From positions 62,001-126,000 of the forward strand of contig NZ_RCCC01000001.1 of NCBI RefSeq assembly GCF_003663825.1: a stretch of DNA of 64,000 bases. Direction: 5' to 3'. Position 1 is the stretch's first letter. Each line of letters starts with the position of its first letter. Under the pieces are notes generated by a model. That model was not told where the DNA came from. It did not search any database and saw nothing but the letters and a program-made list of their open reading frames with translations. Both the position numbers and the translations under genes were made by a program. Shown here one piece after another: positions 18,006-25,653 of this stretch. Source of the stretch: Acidovorax sp. 106 (GTDB lineage Bacteria; Pseudomonadota; Gammaproteobacteria; Burkholderiales; Burkholderiaceae_C).

Positions 18006-19110
18006 ATGGACGCAGAACGCACCAACCTCATCGGCACCACCCTCGAAGACCTGGCTCTGCGCACGCAAGAGTTACGGAGGTATCTTTGACTTCGATGCCA
18101 AATTTGAACGCCTGCGCACGGTAAACGCCTCGCTGGAAGACCCTTCGGTCTGGAACGATCCGAAGAAGGCCCAGGAGCTGGGCAAGGAACAAAAGTCGCT
18201 CTCCAGCGTGGTCGTCACACTGGAAAAGCTCACCCGCGACTTGGCCGACAACGCCGAGCTGTACGAGATGAGCAAGGAAGAAGGCGATGAAGCCGGCCTG
18301 CTGACCATCGAGGCCGAAGTCGCCACGATGCGCGCTGCCGTGGAAGAGCTGGAGTTCCGCCGCATGTTCAGCAACGAGGCCGATCCGCTCAACTGCTTCG
18401 TCGACATCCAGGCGGGCGCCGGTGGTACCGAGGCCTGCGACTGGGCCAGCATGCTGCTGCGCCAGTACCTCAAGTACGCCGAACGCAAGGGCTTCAAGGC
18501 CACTGTCGAAGACGAAACCCCGGGGGACGTGGCCGGTATCAAGAGCGCCACCATCAAGATCGAGGGCGAGTACGCCTTCGGCCTGCTGCGCACCGAAACC
18601 GGCGTGCACCGCCTGGTGCGCAAGAGCCCGTTTGACAGCTCGGGCGGCCGCCACACCTCGTTCGCGTCGCTGTTCGTGTACCCCGAAATCGATGACTCCA
18701 TCGAGATCAACATCAACCCAGCCGACGTGCGCACCGACACCTTCCGCGCATCGGGCGCGGGCGGGCAGCACATCAACAAGACGGACTCGGCCGTGCGCCT
18801 GACGCACATCCCCACCGGCATCGTGGTGCAGTGCCAAGACGGCCGCAGCCAGCACAGCAACCGTGACGTGGCATGGCAGCGCTTGCGCAGCCGCCTGTAC
18901 GACTTTGAGATGCGCAAGCGCATGGAAGAGCAGCAGAAGCTGGAGGACACCAAGACCGACGTGGGCTGGGGCCACCAGATCCGCAGCTATGTGCTGGACA
19001 ACAGCCGCATCAAGGACCTGCGCACCAACGTCGAAATCTCGGCCACGCAAAAGGTGCTGGACGGCGACCTGGACGCGTTCATCGAGGCCTCGCTCAAGCA
19101 AGGGGTGTGA
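18006..19110 (+). CDS. prfB: Peptide chain release factor 2, with programmed +1 frameshift
   Basis: RF2 recognises UGA and UAA stop codons and releases the peptide. Frame 0 runs from ATG 18006 for 27 codons to an in-frame TGA at 18087-18089; a +1 shift then continues from GAC at 18088 to the stop at 19110, giving 367 residues (E. coli RF2 is 365). The RF2 codon-recognition motif SPF falls at about 207-209 and GGQ ([10 protein letters not shown]) at about 252-254, each two residues beyond the E. coli positions, which confirms the join. The shift makes RF2 synthesis depend on RF2 shortage. Annotation that ignores the shift would start the gene late. Confidence 0.97.
18075..18090 (+). promoter_or_regulatory. 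prfB programmed frameshift site
   Basis: CGGAGGTATCTTTGAC holds the classical parts: an internal Shine-Dalgarno-like AGG three bases before CTT, the slippery CTT-T, and the TGA-C stop context. It corresponds to the E. coli AGGGGGTATCTTTGAC site. Confidence 0.95.
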
Positions 19111-19232
19111 TGGGCGCAGCGCACTGCGCCGCCACCCGCCCACCGCCTGCGTGCGGTGGGCGCCGCGCCCTCTGGCCGCTGACCAGCCACTGAACCCCAC
19201 ACCCTGCACCCAACCCGCACCCGAAAGGCGGC

Positions 19233-19910
19233 ATGACACCCACCCAAGCCATCATCTTCGACATGGACGGCACCATGATCGACTCCATGCCCTGGCACGC
19301 CAAGGCCTGGGTGGAGTTTGCCCGCCGCCGCGACATGGCCCTGGATGTGCCCGACCTCATGGCGCGCACCACCGGGCGCAACGGCACCGAATGCATCCGC
19401 GAGCTGCTGGGCCGCGAGGTGTCGCAGGACGAGGCCGACGCGCTGACCCGTGAAAAAGAAGACATCTACCGCGCACTGTTTGGCCCGCAATTTGCCGAGG
19501 TGGCGGGCTTTCGCCAATTTGCCCAACAGGTGGCGGACCGCGGCCTGAAGGTGGCCGTGGGCACGGCGGGCGACATCCACAACGTGGAGTTCGCCATGTC
19601 GCGCCTGCAGATGCAGCCGCAGCCCCTGGCGGTGGTGCGCGGCGATGAAGGCCTGCCTGGCAAGCCGGAGCCCTCGATTTTTTTGGAAGCCGCCCGCAGG
19701 CTGGACGTGCCCGCTGCGCACTGCATCGTTTTTGAAGACGCCCCTTTTGGCATTGAAGCCGCCCGCCGCGCTGGCATGCGCGCCGTGGCGGTGTGCAGCA
19801 CGCACAGCCCCGCGCAACTGGCGGGGCCCCATGTGCTGGCCGCCGTGCGCGATTACACCGAACTCATGAACACCGACTTTTTGGAGAGCATCCATGTTGC
19901 AACTGTCTAA
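19233..19910 (+). CDS. HAD-superfamily phosphatase/phosphomutase (beta-phosphoglucomutase-like)
   Basis: 225-residue cytoplasmic HAD hydrolase. Motif I is DMDGTM with nucleophile Asp10 and acid/base Asp12; motif II Thr in VGTAGD; motif III Lys in GKPEPSIF; motif IV acidic pair in FEDAPFGIEAA. The cap sequence MPWHAKAWVEFARRR resembles the sugar-phosphate phosphatase/phosphoglucomutase subgroup. AAAGG precedes the ATG. It overlaps the pepN start by 17 bases, so the two are co-transcribed. The substrate is not apparent; a sugar phosphate is plausible next to fbp. Confidence 0.9.
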   Translation: MTPTQAIIFDMDGTMIDSMPWHAKAWVEFARRRDMALDVPDLMARTTGRNGTECIRELLGREVSQDEADALTREKEDIYRALFGPQFAEVAGFRQFAQQVADRGLKVAVGTAGDIHNVEFAMSRLQMQPQPLAVVRGDEGLPGKPEPSIFLEAARRLDVPAAHCIVFEDAPFGIEAARRAGMRAVAVCSTHSPAQLAGPHVLAAVRDYTELMNTDFLESIHVATV

Positions 19911-22635
19911 AGAAGACGGACAGGCCGTGCCTGTAGCCATCCACCGCGAGAACTACACCGCCCCCGCCTACTGGATCGACAGCGTCGAACTCACGTTCGA
20001 CCTGGACCCTGCCAAGACCCGCGTGCTCAACCGCATGGTGCTGCGCCGCAACCCCGACGTGGCCGCGCAACCCCTGCGCCTGCACGGCGAAGACCTGAAC
20101 CTGGCGCGCGTGCTCGTCAACGGCCAGGGCACCTCGTTCAAGATGGACGGCGGCCAGCTGGTGCTGGAGAACCTGCCCGAAGGCGACGAGCCCTGCGCCA
20201 TCGAGATCTTCACCACCTGCGCACCCGCCAAGAACACCAAGCTCATGGGCCTGTACGTGAGCAACGAGTCGTTCTTCACGCAGTGCGAGGCCGAGGGTTT
20301 CCGCCGCATCACCTACTTCCTGGACCGCCCGGATGTGATGGCCAGCTACACCGTGACGCTGCGGGCCGACAAGGCGCAATACCCGGTGCTGCTGTCCAAC
20401 GGCAACCTGGTGGACAGTGGCGACCTGGAAGACGGCCCCAACGGTGCGCGGCATTTTGCCAAGTGGGTGGACCCCCACAAAAAGCCCTGCTACCTGTTCG
20501 CCCTGGTGGCGGGCAAGCTGGTGGCGCGCGAGCAAAAAATCCGCACCCGCGCGGGCACGGACCACCTGCTGCAGGTGTATGTGCGCCCGGGCGACCTGGG
20601 CAAGACTGAGCACGCCATGAATTCGCTGATGGCGAGCATCGCCTGGGACGAAGCGCGCTTTGGCCTGCCGCTGGACCTGGAGCGCTTCATGATCGTCGCC
20701 ACCAGCGACTTCAACATGGGCGCCATGGAGAACAAGGGCCTGAACATCTTCAACACGAAGTACGTTCTGGCCAGCGAAGCCACCGCCACCGACACCGACT
20801 TTGCCAACATCGAAAGCGTGGTCGGCCACGAGTACTTCCACAACTGGACAGGCAACCGCGTGACCTGCCGCGACTGGTTCCAGCTGAGCCTGAAGGAAGG
20901 CCTCACCGTCTTCCGCGACCAGGAATTCAGCATGGACCTGGCGGGCAGCCCGTCCGCCCGCGCCGTCAAGCGCATTGAAGACGTGCGCGTGCTGCGCACC
21001 GCCCAGTTCCCCGAAGACGCGGGCCCCATGGCCCACCCGGTGCGGCCCGACAGCTACGTCGAGATCAACAACTTCTACACCGTCACCATCTACGAAAAGG
21101 GCTCCGAGGTGGTGCGCATGCAGCACAACATGGTGGGCCGCGAAGGTTTTGCCAAGGGCATGAAGTTGTACTTCGAACGCCACGACGGCCAGGCCGTGAC
21201 CTGCGACGACTTCGTGCGATCAATAGCCGATGCCAACCCCGCCAGCCCGTTGGCGCAGCACCTGCCGCAGTTCAAGCGCTGGTACAGCCAGGCGGGCACG
21301 CCCCGCGTGCGTGCGACCGGGGTGTATGACGCCGCCACGCGCTGCTACGCCCTCACCTTGTCGCAAAGCTGCCCCGCCACGCCCGGCCAGCCGACCAAGG
21401 AGCCGTTCGTCATCCCCGTGGAGTTGGGCCTGATGAGCACCTCAGGCTCCCCCCAGCCCTTGCAGCTGGCGGGCGAGGCCGCCACCGGCGCCTTGTCGCA
21501 AGTGCTGGTGCTGACCGAGGCATCGCAAACCTTCACCTTCACCAACCTCGACAGCGCCCCGGTGCCCTCGCTGCTGCGCAACTTCAGCGCCCCGGTGGTG
21601 CTGGACATCGACTACACCGACGCTGAGCTGCTCACCCTGCTGGCGCACGACACCGACGCCTTCAACTGCTGGGAAGCAGGCCAGCGCCTGGCGCTGCGCA
21701 TTGCTATCAATAGCATAGCTAGTAGCGCTGATTTGGCGAACGCCACAGCCACTTCTGAGCCCAAAATCCTGGGCGCGGCCTTCGTCGAGGCCATGCGCGC
21801 CGTGCTGCGCCACCCCGGGCTGGACGCAGCCTTCAAAGAGCTGGTGCTCACCCTACCGTCGGAGACCTACATCGCCGAGCAGCTGGACGTGGTGGACCCG
21901 CAGCGCATCCATGCCGTGCGCGAAGCCATGCGCACAGAACTGGCGCTGGCCCTGCGCGCCGACTGGGAAGCCGCCTGGGAGCAGCACCAGAACACCGGCG
22001 GCTACCAGCCTGACAGCGTCTCCAGCGGTCGCCGCGCCTTGAGCGGCATGGCCCTGCACATGCTGTGCATCGCGGCGCAGATCACGGGCGATGCCGTGTG
22101 GCCCGGCAAGGCCTACCAGCGCTTCAAGGACGCGGGCAACATGACCGACCGCTTCAACGCCCTCACGGCCCTGGTGGCCAGCGGCCACGAACTGGCAGCC
22201 CCTGCCCTGGCGCGCTTTCATGCACTGTTCAAGAACGAGCCGCTGGTCATCGACAAGTGGTTTTCCCTGCAAGCGGGCGCGCCCGACCGGGGCGGCAACG
22301 TGCTGCCCGCCGTGCGCCAGCTCATGCAGCACCCCGACTTCAGTCTCAAGAACCCCAACCGCGCGCGCAGCGTGATCTTCAGCTACTGCAGCGCCAACCC
22401 CGGCGCCTTCCACCGCCTGGATGCGGGTGGCTACGTGTTCTGGAGCGACCGCGTGATCGAGCTGGACGCGATCAATCCGCAAGTGGCCGCCCGCCTGGCC
22501 CGTGCACTGGACCGCTGGAAGAAGCTGGCCGAGCCCTGGCGCACCGCCGCCCGCGAAGCCATCGCCCGCGTGGCCGCCCGCGAGGGCCTGAGCAACGACG
22601 TGCGCGAAGTCGTCAACCGCGCACTGGCCGAATAA
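19894..22635 (+). CDS. pepN: Aminopeptidase N
   Basis: M1 zinc aminopeptidase of 913 residues that removes N-terminal residues from peptides in the cytoplasm. Exopeptidase motif GAMEN at 276-280; zinc ligands His312 and His316 in HEYFH and Glu335, 19 residues after His316. Length is somewhat above E. coli PepN (870). GGAGAG precedes the ATG. An internal stretch around residues 603-615 (AINSIASSADLANATATSEP) is encoded by sequence resembling the dispersed repeat and may account for part of the extra length. fbp follows 15 bp downstream. Confidence 0.97.
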   Translation: MLQLSKEDGQAVPVAIHRENYTAPAYWIDSVELTFDLDPAKTRVLNRMVLRRNPDVAAQPLRLHGEDLNLARVLVNGQGTSFKMDGGQLVLENLPEGDEPCAIEIFTTCAPAKNTKLMGLYVSNESFFTQCEAEGFRRITYFLDRPDVMASYTVTLRADKAQYPVLLSNGNLVDSGDLEDGPNGARHFAKWVDPHKKPCYLFALVAGKLVAREQKIRTRAGTDHLLQVYVRPGDLGKTEHAMNSLMASIAWDEARFGLPLDLERFMIVATSDFNMGAMENKGLNIFNTKYVLASEATATDTDFANIESVVGHEYFHNWTGNRVTCRDWFQLSLKEGLTVFRDQEFSMDLAGSPSARAVKRIEDVRVLRTAQFPEDAGPMAHPVRPDSYVEINNFYTVTIYEKGSEVVRMQHNMVGREGFAKGMKLYFERHDGQAVTCDDFVRSIADANPASPLAQHLPQFKRWYSQAGTPRVRATGVYDAATRCYALTLSQSCPATPGQPTKEPFVIPVELGLMSTSGSPQPLQLAGEAATGALSQVLVLTEASQTFTFTNLDSAPVPSLLRNFSAPVVLDIDYTDAELLTLLAHDTDAFNCWEAGQRLALRIAINSIASSADLANATATSEPKILGAAFVEAMRAVLRHPGLDAAFKELVLTLPSETYIAEQLDVVDPQRIHAVREAMRTELALALRADWEAAWEQHQNTGGYQPDSVSSGRRALSGMALHMLCIAAQITGDAVWPGKAYQRFKDAGNMTDRFNALTALVASGHELAAPALARFHALFKNEPLVIDKWFSLQAGAPDRGGNVLPAVRQLMQHPDFSLKNPNRARSVIFSYCSANPGAFHRLDAGGYVFWSDRVIELDAINPQVAARLARALDRWKKLAEPWRTAAREAIARVAAREGLSNDVREVVNRALAE
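21701..21735. repeat. Probable repeat-derived insert inside pepN
   Basis: TTGCTATCAATAGC followed by ATAGCTAGTAGCGCTGATTT resembles the ATAGC and AGCGCT parts of the dispersed hairpin repeat, in frame within pepN. Local base composition is visibly more AT-rich than the flanking coding sequence. Match is partial. Confidence 0.45.
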
Positions 22636-22650
22636 ACAAGGAGTCTCCCC

Positions 22651-23658
22651 ATGGCAAAACCCATCAGCCTCACCCGCTACCTGGTCGAACAACAGCGCGT
22701 TGACGGCCATATTCCCTCTCAACTGCGCCTGCTGCTGGAAGTGGTGGCGCGGGCCTGCAAAGGCATCAGCCAAGCCGTCAACAAGGGCGCGCTGGGCGGC
22801 GTGCTCGGCAGCGCCGATAGCGAGAACGTACAAGGCGAAGTCCAGAAAAAGCTGGACATCATCGCCAACGAAGTGCTCATCGAAGCCAACGAATGGGGCG
22901 GCCACCTGGCGGCCATGGCCTCGGAAGAAATGGACGGCATCTACCTGGTGCCCAACCGCTACCCGCAAGGCGAATACCTACTGCTGTTCGATCCCCTGGA
23001 TGGCTCCAGCAACATCGATGTGAACGTGAGCATCGGCACCATCTTCAGCGTGCTCAAGAAGCCCGATGACGACCGTGGCGTGGAGGAAGGCGACTTCCTG
23101 CAGGCCGGCAACCGCCAAGTGGCCGCTGGCTACTGCATCTACGGCCCGCAAACCACCCTGGTACTCACCGTGGGCGACGGCGTGGCCATGTTCACCCTGG
23201 ACCGCGAGCAAGGCTCCTTCGTGCTGACGCAAGAGAACGTGCGCATTCCTGAAGACACCAAGGAATTTGCCATCAACATGAGCAACATGCGCCACTGGGA
23301 TGAGCCGGTAAAGCGCTACATCGACGAATGCCTGCAAGGCAAGGAAGGCCCGCGCGGCAAAGACTTCAACATGCGCTGGATTGCCTCGATGGTGGCCGAC
23401 GTGCACCGCATCCTGACCCGTGGCGGCGTGTTCATGTACCCCTGGGACAAGCGCGAACCCCACAAGCCCGGCAAGCTGCGCCTGATGTACGAAGCCAATC
23501 CCATGGGCTGGCTGGTAGAGCAAGCTGGCGGTGCCGCCACCAACGGCAAAGGCCGCATCCTGGACATCCAGCCACAGCAACTGCACGAACGCGTCAGCGT
23601 CATCCTCGGCTCCAAGAACGAGGTGGAGCGGGTCACCAGCTACCATTCGACGCTATAA
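22651..23658 (+). CDS. fbp: Fructose-1,6-bisphosphatase, class I
   Basis: 335 residues; hydrolyses fructose 1,6-bisphosphate to fructose 6-phosphate in gluconeogenesis (and in the Calvin cycle where present). The metal site is [11 protein letters not shown] with Asp114 and Asp117, preceded by the acidic pair in SEEMDGIY. The C-terminal [20 protein letters not shown] contains the substrate-binding Lys/Tyr region. AAGGAG precedes the ATG. The stop codon overlaps the -10 box of the tRNA-Thr gene. Together with isocitrate lyase at 33-34 kb it suggests growth on acids or acetate, though the two are not linked in one operon. Confidence 0.97.
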   Translation: MAKPISLTRYLVEQQRVDGHIPSQLRLLLEVVARACKGISQAVNKGALGGVLGSADSENVQGEVQKKLDIIANEVLIEANEWGGHLAAMASEEMDGIYLVPNRYPQGEYLLLFDPLDGSSNIDVNVSIGTIFSVLKKPDDDRGVEEGDFLQAGNRQVAAGYCIYGPQTTLVLTVGDGVAMFTLDREQGSFVLTQENVRIPEDTKEFAINMSNMRHWDEPVKRYIDECLQGKEGPRGKDFNMRWIASMVADVHRILTRGGVFMYPWDKREPHKPGKLRLMYEANPMGWLVEQAGGAATNGKGRILDIQPQQLHERVSVILGSKNEVERVTSYHSTL

Positions 23659-23659
23659 T
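23654..23659 (+). promoter_or_regulatory. -10 box of the tRNA-Thr promoter
   Basis: A perfect TATAAT 12 bp upstream of the tRNA 5' end, overlapping the fbp stop codon. No good -35 sequence is seen at 17-bp spacing (GGTCAC), so strength is uncertain. Confidence 0.6.
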
Positions 23660-23670
23660 TTGAGGCTAAC

Positions 23671-23746
23671 GCCGGTGTAGCTCAGTCGGTAGAGCAGCTC
23701 ATTCGTAATGAGAAGGTCGGGTGTTCGATTCATCTCTCCGGCACCA
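23671..23746 (+). tRNA. tRNA-Thr (anticodon CGT)
   Basis: 76-nt cloverleaf with encoded CCA. D arm GCTCAGTCGGTAGAGC, anticodon loop TTCGTAA (CGT reads ACG), T loop TTCGATT. It aligns closely with E. coli tRNA-Thr(CGT), including the mismatch at the base of the anticodon stem. The acceptor stem has one T-T mismatch. Confidence 0.95.
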
Positions 23747-23750
23747 AATG

Positions 23751-23784
23751 AAAAGCCCTGATTCGCAAGAGTCAGGGCTTTTTT
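23751..23784 (+). terminator. Intrinsic terminator after tRNA-Thr
   Basis: AAAAGCCCTGA and TCAGGGCTTTTTT form a stem with an A tract before and a T tract after, starting four bases after the tRNA CCA. It should work for fbp and the tRNA. Confidence 0.9.
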
Positions 23785-23966
23785 CATGGGCTTTGGCTGT
23801 GCCGACAGACCACTCGGCCCCTTCTGAAATTCAGTGGGTTGGCGCAAACTTTGTTTGCGAATGGCGGCAAATTGTGGACACTTGGAACGCCCGCTGGGTT
23901 GCCATGTACAGGCGGACAGCCCGCAATTATCGGGACTCCGCGCAAAGCAGGAAAGGCCATCACACC

Positions 23967-24158
23967 ATGCAAAACAGAACCCCCACCGACCGCAGAAGCG
24001 GCATCGACCGCCGGCAAACGCAAAATGAGCCACCCGCCAGCTATGAGCGGCGCCGAACCATTGAGCCCCGGCAGCCGGAGGTCGTAGAGATTGAGCTTTC
24101 GCCCGAAGAGCTCATTGCACTCGGCTTTGACACGACACCAAAGCCAAACAGGCCCTGA
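23967..24158 (+). CDS. Small hypothetical protein with DRR motifs
   Basis: 63 residues, very polar: Arg-rich first half (TPTDRRSGIDRRQ, YERRRTIE) and acidic second half (EVVEIELSPEELIALGF). No signal or membrane segment. GGAAAGG lies about ten bases before the ATG, and codon use is like that of neighbours. I recognise no family. It stands between the tRNA-Thr terminator and the OB-fold gene. A non-coding alternative cannot be excluded. Confidence 0.5.
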   Translation: MQNRTPTDRRSGIDRRQTQNEPPASYERRRTIEPRQPEVVEIELSPEELIALGFDTTPKPNRP

Positions 24159-24290
24159 CGGCCCGCCATGGGCTTGCACAGTCGTTGAAAGGCTATAGAC
24201 ATCGTTGCCTGAACCATCAGTACCTTTTGCTGTGCTGACTCATCAGGCTCATTGAAACCCCGTGCATACCTTGGCATGCAGTGCCTCCTG

Positions 24291-24590
24291 TCAGTCTGGA
24301 CGCACCATCAAGACGCGGTGCACCACCATGTCCAGTGCGGGTTTGGTATTGCCCTGCTTGTCGGTCCAGACCTTGGGGGTCAACGCACCCGACACGGACA
24401 CGGCCTCGCCCTCTTGGGCCTCGTGCAAAAGCTCGCACACCCTGGGATCAAAGGCGATGAGATTGACGAGCACGCCATCGACATCCACGCCCGTCACGCG
24501 CAAGCGCGCCACCGTATAGGACTTGCCCGCCTTGTCCACCCGACGCTCCGCAGCACTCCACAGCCTGCCTGCCACCAAACCATCAATCAT
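24291..24590 (-). CDS. Small SSB-like OB-fold protein
   Basis: 99 residues. The pattern MIDGLVAGRLWSAAERRVDK, then SYTVARLRVTG, NLIAFDP, LHEAQEGEAVSVSGAL, WTDKQGNTK and a closing MVVHRVLMV is that of a single OB fold of the single-stranded-DNA-binding protein family, without the acidic C-terminal tail of bacterial SSB. It may be a PriB-like or mobile-element-type SSB. GGAGG stands five bases before the ATG at 24590. It lies between tRNA-Thr and tRNA-Pro, a position often used by integrating elements, but no integrase is visible. Function is inferred from fold only. Confidence 0.7.
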   Translation of the reverse strand: MIDGLVAGRLWSAAERRVDKAGKSYTVARLRVTGVDVDGVLVNLIAFDPRVCELLHEAQEGEAVSVSGALTPKVWTDKQGNTKPALDMVVHRVLMVRPD

Positions 24591-24625
24591 CTGATCCTCC
24601 ACTTCCAGACAGACTCTGGCCAAAA

Positions 24626-24661
24626 GCAAAAAAGCCCGGCTCCTTACGGAACCGGGCTTTT
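24626..24661 (-). terminator. Intrinsic terminator after tRNA-Pro (minus strand)
   Basis: AAAGCCCGG and CCGGGCTTT pair around a short loop; on the minus strand a T tract follows. It lies immediately downstream of tRNA-Pro and separates it from the SSB-like gene. Confidence 0.85.
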
Positions 24662-24669
24662 GCTATCAA

Positions 24670-24746
24670 TGGTCGGCGTGGCGGGATTCGAACTCGCGAC
24701 CCCTTGCACCCCATGCAAGTGCGCTACCAGGCTGCGCTACACGCCG
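24670..24746 (-). tRNA. tRNA-Pro (anticodon GGG)
   Basis: 77-nt cloverleaf on the minus strand with encoded CCA. It begins CGGCGTGTAGCGCAGCCTGG, the characteristic tRNA-Pro start; the anticodon loop is ATGGGGT (GGG reads CCC), and the T loop is TTCGAAT. It closely resembles E. coli tRNA-Pro(GGG). It sits after the merR gene, a typical betaproteobacterial arrangement. Confidence 0.95.
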
Positions 24747-24781
24747 ACAAGACTTAGATTATATACACAAAAACAGGCCCC

Positions 24782-25198
24782 TTAGGAAAGGAGAGCCTTT
24801 ATCTCCAACAATTCTTGGCGGACTGCGGCAAAGTCCAAAACCTTGTCGTTTCGCACCGCCATAGCAGAAGGATCGGCAAGCTCTGCACCCAACACGTCCG
24901 GGCTATCGTCCTCCAACGCAACGCTGTTGTCGCGCTCAAGGTGCGTCAGCTCTTGCAACCGGTTGCGTGCGCCGCTGATGGTGAAGCCCTGGTCGTACAG
25001 CAAATCCCGTATCCGCCGGATCATCAACACTTCATGGTGCTGGTAATAGCGGCGGTTGCCGCGCCGCTTCATGGGACGCAGTTGCGTGAACTCCTGCTCC
25101 CAGTAGCGCAGCACGTGAGGCTTTACGCCGCAGAGTTCAGCGACTTCACCAATGGTGAAGTAACGCTTGGCTGGAATGTGAGGAAGCGTTGTGCCCAT
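24782..25198 (-). CDS. MerR family transcriptional regulator (ihfA-linked)
   Basis: 138 residues with an N-terminal MerR winged helix (YFTIGEVAELCGVKPHVLRY, then FTQLRPMKRRGNRRYYQHHE) and a helical second half. No metal-binding Cys cluster is present, so it is not a metal sensor of the classical type. The same gene follows ihfA in many betaproteobacteria; its targets are not known to me. It lies 100 bp downstream of ihfA on the same strand and is followed by tRNA-Pro. Confidence 0.9.
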   Translation of the reverse strand: MGTTLPHIPAKRYFTIGEVAELCGVKPHVLRYWEQEFTQLRPMKRRGNRRYYQHHEVLMIRRIRDLLYDQGFTISGARNRLQELTHLERDNSVALEDDSPDVLGAELADPSAMAVRNDKVLDFAAVRQELLEIKALLS

Positions 25199-25298
25199 GA
25201 AGGGAAGACAGGTGTACTCGAAAACCGCTTAGCGTACTGCAGAGGCCGCATGGCCGCCAGCGCGAATCCACGGATTCCCATTCAAAACAGGAAAAGGT

Positions 25299-25640
25299 TC
25301 ACACGGACTCTGCCGCGCTACCCTGAATCTGCTCTTTAAGCTTGCTGCTGGCATGGAAAGTGACGACCCGCCGGGCCTGGATGGGAATGGCCTCACCCGT
25401 GCGCGGGTTGCGCCCGGGCCGGGGGGCTTTGGTTCGGATCTGAAAGTTACCAAACCCCGACAGCTTCACATCCTTGCCCTCAATCAGGCTCTGCACGATG
25501 AGGTCAAAGAATGCGTCAATCATGTCTTTGGACTCGCGCTTGTTCAGCCCAATCTGGTCAAACAAAAGGTCTGCCAGCTGAGCCTTGGTCAGCGCGTTGG
25601 TCTCTAGGCTGTCGACTGCGAATTCAATCACTTGGGCCAT
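25299..25640 (-). CDS. ihfA: Integration host factor, alpha subunit
   Basis: 113-residue DNA-bending protein that works as a heterodimer with IhfB. The DNA-binding arm signature is [20 protein letters not shown], and the N-terminal helix region [20 protein letters not shown] is typical. The start ATG at 25640 gives the usual N terminus, with about 13 extra residues ([13 protein letters not shown]) compared with E. coli. It is 13 bp downstream of pheT, the classical pheST-ihfA linkage. Confidence 0.96.
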   Translation of the reverse strand: MAQVIEFAVDSLETNALTKAQLADLLFDQIGLNKRESKDMIDAFFDLIVQSLIEGKDVKLSGFGNFQIRTKAPRPGRNPRTGEAIPIQARRVVTFHASSKLKEQIQGSAAESV

Positions 25641-25653
25641 CTCCACGCCAGTA

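Noticed and set aside
18028..19239. 403-codon minus-strand frame opposite prfB
   Set aside because: Shadow frame; prfB is confirmed by SPF and GGQ motif positions.
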